Of a stretch of DNA of 64,000 nt, positions 60,542-64,000 are shown one piece after another (the first letter of the stretch is position 1; each line of letters starts with the position of its first letter). The stretch is from Brevibacillus gelatini (GTDB lineage: Bacteria > Bacillota > Bacilli > Brevibacillales > Brevibacillaceae). The stretch covers positions 186,001-250,000 of the forward strand of contig NZ_RHHS01000027.1 in assembly GCF_003710935.1 (NCBI RefSeq), given 5' to 3'. A program made the translations under genes and the position numbers. Below the pieces are notes generated by a model. That model was given only the letters and a program-made list of their open reading frames with translations, was not told where the DNA came from and made no database searches.

Positions 60542-61315
60542 ATGGATTCGCACTGGAATGTGGAGATCGCTGATCGCGTCGCTGTTGTGACGATCAGCAA
60601 CCCGCCCGCTAACGCACTGAGTAGAGCGGTGCTCGATGAATTGAGTGAACTTTTGAACCAGTTGGAAAACAACGCGGAAGTCAAAGCGATTGTCTTGACG
60701 GGAGAAGGCCGGTTTTTCATTGCGGGAGCCGACATCAAGGAATTTACCCAACTGGCTCCTGCCGAAGCAGAAGCGATGTCAAGAAGTGGCCAAGCGTTGT
60801 TCGACCGCCTGGAGTCATTCCCGAAGCCGATTATTGCAGCCATTAACGGCGCTTGCCTGGGTGGAGGACTGGAGCTTGCGATGGCTTGCCATATACGCTT
60901 TGCCGCAGTGGAAGCGAAGCTGGGATTGCCGGAGCTGAATCTGGGACTCATCCCTGGCTACGGCGGAACACAGCGATTGCCGCGGCTGGTTGGCAGAGGA
61001 AAAGCGACCCAGTTGATTCTCACCTCCGAGATGATCGGCGGGGAGGAAGCTTTGCGTATCGGACTCGTGGAAGCGGTATATCCGGCCGAACAGTTGCTTG
61101 CGGAAGCGAAAAAGCTGGCCTGCGCCATCACCCAAAAAAGCGCGGTCACGCTCAGACTCGCCCTGGAATCTGTCCACAACTCCGTTCAGCTTGGCTTGGC
61201 GGAAGGACAGGAGCAGGAAGCAAAAAAATTCGGCGAGGCGTTTGCGACAGAAGATATGAAGGAAGGCGTCGCAGCCTTTTTGGAGAAGCGCGTGCCGCAG
61301 TTTGCGGACAAGTAA
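60542..61315 (+). CDS. fadB: Enoyl-CoA hydratase
   Basis: 257 residues, crotonase fold. Hydrates 2-enoyl-CoA in beta-oxidation. The oxyanion-hole and catalytic regions are seen: GRFFIAGADIKEFTQL, AAINGACLGGGLELAMACHIRFAA, KLGLPELNLGLIPGYGGTQRLPRLVGRGKA (the two catalytic Glu residues are E in LELAMAC and LPELNLGL). ATG 60542 follows GGGGGGAGAGGC. It corresponds to B. subtilis fadB, which is a hydratase and not the two-domain E. coli FadB. Confidence 0.93.
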   Translation: MDSHWNVEIADRVAVVTISNPPANALSRAVLDELSELLNQLENNAEVKAIVLTGEGRFFIAGADIKEFTQLAPAEAEAMSRSGQALFDRLESFPKPIIAAINGACLGGGLELAMACHIRFAAVEAKLGLPELNLGLIPGYGGTQRLPRLVGRGKATQLILTSEMIGGEEALRIGLVEAVYPAEQLLAEAKKLACAITQKSAVTLRLALESVHNSVQLGLAEGQEQEAKKFGEAFATEDMKEGVAAFLEKRVPQFADK

Positions 61316-61370
61316 CCCGCTTTTTTGCAGCATCACCAGTACGAGGAACCATTAAGGAGGAGGCATCCTG

Positions 61371-62138
61371 ATGAATATCTTGGTTGTGTTGAAGCAGACG
61401 TTTGACACAGAAGAAAAAATCGTCATCCAAAACGGGCAAATTTCCGAGGACGGCGTGGAGTTCATCATCAATCCATACGATGAGTACGCGGTAGAAGAAG
61501 CGATCAAGCTCAAGGAGGAGCACGGCGGCGAAGTGACAGTGGTCAGCGTAGGGCCGGACCGCGCGGAAAGCGCTTTGCGCACGGCGCTCGCAATGGGTGC
61601 AGACAAAGCTGTACTCGTGGATGACGAGTCTTTGTTTGGCGACGAATACACAACGGCAAAAGTGCTTGCTGCAGTGGCGAAAAAAGTCGGGTTTGACATC
61701 ATCATCGGCGGACAGATGGCGGTAGACTCCGGTGCAGGCCAGGGCGGCCCACGTCTCGCGGAAGAGCTGGGCATCAACCACGTTTCTACCGCTGTGAAGC
61801 TGGAAGTAGACGGCAACACGGTTCGCGTAGAGCGCGATGTGGAAGGCGACCTCGAAGTCGTGGAAACAAGCCTGCCGGTGCTGATTACTGCCCAGCAAGG
61901 GCTGAACGAGCCGCGCTATCCTTCTCTTCCCGGCATCATGAAAGCGAAGAAAAAGCCGCTGGAGCGACTGAGCGCAGACGATTTGGGTCTGACTGCAGAC
62001 GCAGTGAAGGCAAAAACGGAGATTGTCGACCAGACCTTGCCAGCGAAAAAGCAGGCGGGCCGCATTCTCACTGGCGATTTGGCAGCCCAGGCGTCGGAAT
62101 TGGTGCAACTGTTGCGCAATGAAGCGAAAGTGATCTAA
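61371..62138 (+). CDS. etfB: Electron transfer flavoprotein, beta subunit
   Basis: 255 residues. ETF-beta fold with the signature VEEAIKLKEEHGGEVTVVSVGPDRAESALRTALAMGADKAVLVDD, GQMAVDSGAGQGGPRLAEELG (AMP site) and ETSLPVLITAQQGLNEPRYPSLPGIMKAKKKPL. It accepts electrons from acyl-CoA dehydrogenase and passes them to the membrane. ATG 61371 has AAGGAGGAGG upstream. It precedes etfA by 20 bases in the fatty-acid degradation cluster. Confidence 0.95.
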   Translation: MNILVVLKQTFDTEEKIVIQNGQISEDGVEFIINPYDEYAVEEAIKLKEEHGGEVTVVSVGPDRAESALRTALAMGADKAVLVDDESLFGDEYTTAKVLAAVAKKVGFDIIIGGQMAVDSGAGQGGPRLAEELGINHVSTAVKLEVDGNTVRVERDVEGDLEVVETSLPVLITAQQGLNEPRYPSLPGIMKAKKKPLERLSADDLGLTADAVKAKTEIVDQTLPAKKQAGRILTGDLAAQASELVQLLRNEAKVI

Positions 62139-62158
62139 GCGAGAGGGAGAGGATATCC

Positions 62159-63118
62159 ATGAAAAAGGTACTTGTACTTACAGAAGTACGTGACGGACAA
62201 CTTCGCAACGTGTCGCTGGAAGCGTTGGCCGCAGCACAAGCATTGGCCGAGGGCGGCGAAATCGTCGCGGGAGTATTCGGGGCAGACGCGGCAGCGCATG
62301 CGCCAGTATTGGCACAGCATGGAGCAAGCACAGTTTACACGGCGGATCACGAGGCACTCGCCCAGTACACGCCTGACGCCTATACACAAGCACTTGTGCA
62401 GTTGATCGAGCTGGCCTCTCCTGATGCCGTCGTATTGGGACATACGGCAATCGGTCGCGACGTTGCACCGCGCGTAGCGGCGAAGCTCGGCTTTGGCCTG
62501 GTTTCCGATGTAACGGGTATCGAAGCGGGACCGGTGTTTGTTCGTCCGATTTATGCGGGCAAAGCTTTCCAGAAACGCAAATTTGTTGACGGGAAAATTT
62601 TCATCACCATCCGTCCAAACAACATCGCCATCGGAACACCTGACACTTCGAAAACAGCGACTGTCGTTCCGGTTGATCTGGACATCAAAGATTTGCGCAC
62701 CATTGTCAAGGAAGTCGTGCGCAAGACGAGCGGAAAAGTGGACTTGTCCGAAGCGAAAGTCGTCATCTCCGGCGGCCGCGGCGTGAAGAGCGCGGACGGC
62801 TTCAAGCCGCTGTATGAGCTGGCAGACGTGCTCGGTGCGGCTGTTGGCGCATCCCGTGGCGCGTGCGACGCCGACTACTGCGACTACTCGATGCAAATCG
62901 GGCAAACCGGAAAAGTCGTCACGCCTGACCTGTACATTGCGTGCGGCATTTCCGGAGCGATCCAGCACTTGGCGGGTATGTCCAGCTCCAAGGTAATCGT
63001 TGCGATCAACAAAGACCCGGAAGCGCCGATCTTCCAGGTGGCAGATTACGGCATCGTTGGCGACCTGTTCGAAGTGGTGCCGCTGCTTACTGCCGAGTTC
63101 AAAAAAGTTTTGGTGTAA
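62159..63118 (+). CDS. etfA: Electron transfer flavoprotein, alpha subunit
   Basis: 319 residues. The FAD-binding C-terminal domain is complete: [109 protein letters not shown] (conserved in segments). It holds the redox-active FAD of ETF with EtfB. Last gene of the lcfA-fadR-fadB-etfBA cluster, followed by a terminator. The alpha subunit shows the SR-G-C/V-D pattern expected. Confidence 0.95.
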   Translation: MKKVLVLTEVRDGQLRNVSLEALAAAQALAEGGEIVAGVFGADAAAHAPVLAQHGASTVYTADHEALAQYTPDAYTQALVQLIELASPDAVVLGHTAIGRDVAPRVAAKLGFGLVSDVTGIEAGPVFVRPIYAGKAFQKRKFVDGKIFITIRPNNIAIGTPDTSKTATVVPVDLDIKDLRTIVKEVVRKTSGKVDLSEAKVVISGGRGVKSADGFKPLYELADVLGAAVGASRGACDADYCDYSMQIGQTGKVVTPDLYIACGISGAIQHLAGMSSSKVIVAINKDPEAPIFQVADYGIVGDLFEVVPLLTAEFKKVLV

Positions 63119-63146
63119 GGCTGAAAAAACAGCAGTGAACGCCAGT

Positions 63147-63179
63147 AAAAAGCGTCCCGCACGCAGGGGCGCTTTTTTT
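63147..63179 (+). terminator. Terminator after etfA
   Basis: AAAAAGCGTCCC pairs with GGGGCGCTTTTTTT around a 7-base loop; it ends the fad-etf transcript. Confidence 0.88.
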
Positions 63180-63243
63180 GTCTCAAGCCCTTACGTTATT
63201 CTGTTTCTGCTTGTTATAATAAGTCCAAGGAGAGGTGAGCGGC

Positions 63244-63531
63244 ATGAGTGAGGAGCTGCTGCAACAGCTGATTCACATGGTGGGGGAAAACAACCGGATT
63301 GTCAAAGAGGTCCAGCAGGAGCTGCGGGAATTCAAGGCAGAGATGTACGAGTTCAAGGCGGAAATGTACACATTCCGCGACGAGATGTACGAGTTCCGCG
63401 ACGACGCGATTTCCCGGCTGGAGCGTTTGGAGAGGCAAGACAAGCTGATCGAGGCCGATCTGGACCTGCTGCACAAAAAGGTGAGCGATCACGAGCGGGA
63501 GATCAATCGCATCAAGCAAGTCGGACAGTAG
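63244..63531 (+). CDS. Small coiled-coil protein with heptad repeats
   Basis: 95 residues, wholly helical. Residues 30-54 are tandem heptads FKAEMYE, FKAEMYT, FRDEMYE, FRDDA, encoded by 21-bp DNA repeats; the tail (ISRLERLERQDKLIEADLDLLHKKVSDHEREINRIKQ) continues the coil. No other domain. It resembles small cytoplasmic coiled-coil proteins of Bacilli whose role is unknown; SMC-like or scaffold function is not implied. ATG 63244 follows GGAGAGGTG at 6 bases; a GTG at 63235 is inside the ribosome site. Confidence 0.75.
   Translation: MSEELLQQLIHMVGENNRIVKEVQQELREFKAEMYEFKAEMYTFRDEMYEFRDDAISRLERLERQDKLIEADLDLLHKKVSDHEREINRIKQVGQ
63331..63405 (+). repeat. 21-bp tandem repeats within the coiled-coil gene
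   Basis: Units at 63331-63351, 63352-63372, 63373-63393 and a partial unit 63394-63405; units 1-2 share TTCAAGGC, units 3-4 TTCCGCGACGA, and GATGTAC recurs in units 1 and 3 with AATGTAC in unit 2. In-frame expansion of a heptad by slippage is likely. Confidence 0.8.
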
Positions 63532-63570
63532 AACAAAAAAGCAACCGATAAGGGAAGAAGCGACTGGATA

Positions 63571-63619
63571 GACTATAGCGTGAAGTGCGCACAAAGTGCG
63601 GGGCGCCATAGTCATTTTT
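63571..63619 (+). terminator. Terminator between the coiled-coil gene and trxA
   Basis: GACTATAGCG (63571-63580) pairs with GCGCCATAGTC (63603-63613) with one G-U pair, followed by ATTTTTGTTTTT. Confidence 0.7.
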
Positions 63620-63637
63620 GTTTTTGGATGATATACT
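63609..63637 (+). promoter_or_regulatory. Candidate promoter of trxA
   Basis: TAGTCA (63609-63614) and TATACT (63632-63637), spacer 17, about 55 bases before the trxA start; the -35 overlaps the terminator stem upstream. Confidence 0.45.
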
Positions 63638-63692
63638 GAAGGAGCATTTGAGCCTTATTTTAGCAATTGACTTTTCGAGGAGGTAACTTTCC

Positions 63693-64000
63693 ATGGCGAT
63701 TGTAAATGCAACTGACCAAAACTTTTCCCAGGAAGTAGAGCAAGGCGGTACGGTCCTGGTTGACTTCTGGGCTCCTTGGTGCGGCCCTTGCAAAATGATC
63801 GCTCCTGTTCTGGAGCAAATCGACAGCGAAGTGGGTTCCAAGCTGAAAATTGTCAAAGTCAACGTTGACGACAACCCGGATTCTGCTGGTCGTTTTGGCG
63901 TAATGTCCATCCCGACCTTGATCGTGTTCAAGGATGGTCAGCCAGTCGATAAAGTAATCGGCTTCCAGCCAAAAGAAGCTCTGATGGCAACGGTAGGCAA
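63693..64000 (+). CDS. trxA: Thioredoxin (3' truncated by window)
   Basis: 102 codons are present, without stop. The thioredoxin fold and the active site WAPWCGPCKMIAPVLEQ (C30, C33) are intact, as is the cis-Pro loop SIPTLIVFKDG. It reduces disulfides and, in this organism, would supply electrons to APS reductase (cysH at 3.4 kb). ATG 63693 follows GAGGAGGTAA. Behind etfA, as in B. subtilis. Only a few codons are missing from the end. Confidence 0.95.
   Translation, partial: MAIVNATDQNFSQEVEQGGTVLVDFWAPWCGPCKMIAPVLEQIDSEVGSKLKIVKVNVDDNPDSAGRFGVMSIPTLIVFKDGQPVDKVIGFQPKEALMATVG

Noticed and set aside
63331-63405. Tandem repeats as a possible CRISPR or regulatory array.
   Set aside because: They are in frame within a coiled-coil gene, have no spacers, and encode heptads.

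Overview
The window reads as a chromosomal segment of an endospore-forming, moderately GC-rich Bacillales bacterium, most probably Brevibacillus or a near relative in Paenibacillaceae. The basis is the gene order thrS..infC-rpmI-rplT, sspI-ktrA-trmH-pheST-zapA-mutS2 and lcfA-fadR-fadB-etfBA-trxA (all Bacillus-like), Firmicute RNA regulators (an L20 leader and two T-boxes), a gerA-type germination operon, an SspI spore protein, and csaB, which marks pyruvylated wall polysaccharide for S-layer attachment. The genus is inference; no rRNA lies in the window. No tRNA, IS element, CRISPR array or prophage was seen.

Layout. 1-3.3 kb: thrS end, moaA, then the L20-leader-controlled infC-rpmI-rplT operon (infC starts at AUU) and a small exported protein. 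3.4-5.3 kb: cysH-sat, sulfate activation and APS reduction. 5.3-12.0 kb: a leader with a strong promoter, a CodY-like motif, an AT-rich palindrome and a T-box drives ilvB-ilvN-ilvC-leuA-leuB; leuCD are not here. 12.1-19.5 kb: a MocR-type regulator (minus), moaB, a B12-binding radical SAM protein, a shortened AlkD-like protein, DedA and DUF1294 membrane proteins, and kynU. 19.6-24.9 kb: a four-gene germination operon (GerA, GerB, GerC, second GerB) and convergent sspI. 25.0-35.6 kb: K+ channel gating protein, TrmH methylase, DUF2225 protein (minus), T-box-pheS-pheT, zapA, a holin-fold membrane protein (minus), mutS2, DUF350 protein, a 2Fe-2S ferredoxin and a possible 24-residue membrane peptide.

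35.7-53.9 kb is mostly cell-envelope polysaccharide biology: a UDP-ManNAc-dehydrogenase-like enzyme, two glycosyltransferases, a minus-strand operon of O-antigen-ligase-like protein, FG-GAP membrane protein and lipoprotein, two MOP flippases (MurJ-like and SpoVB-like), a CapK-like adenylate enzyme, a methyltransferase and CsaB. A cold-shock protein, an uncharacterised internally duplicated basic protein, DppA and an MFS transporter are interspersed. Together they suggest synthesis, export and pyruvylation of a secondary wall polysaccharide. An LCP-family ligase at 56.6 kb could attach it.

54-64 kb: a PrmA-like methyltransferase, a thiolase, the LCP protein, then the fatty-acid degradation cluster lcfA, fadR, fadB, etfB, etfA with a perfect FadR-type palindrome at fadR, followed by a small coiled-coil protein and the start of trxA.

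The observations most worth checking are the internal loss of about 56 residues in the AlkD homologue, the duplicated basic protein beside the cold-shock gene, the ligase/FG-GAP/lipoprotein operon, the triple AACGTT array in the lcfA promoter, and the layered control region before ilvB.
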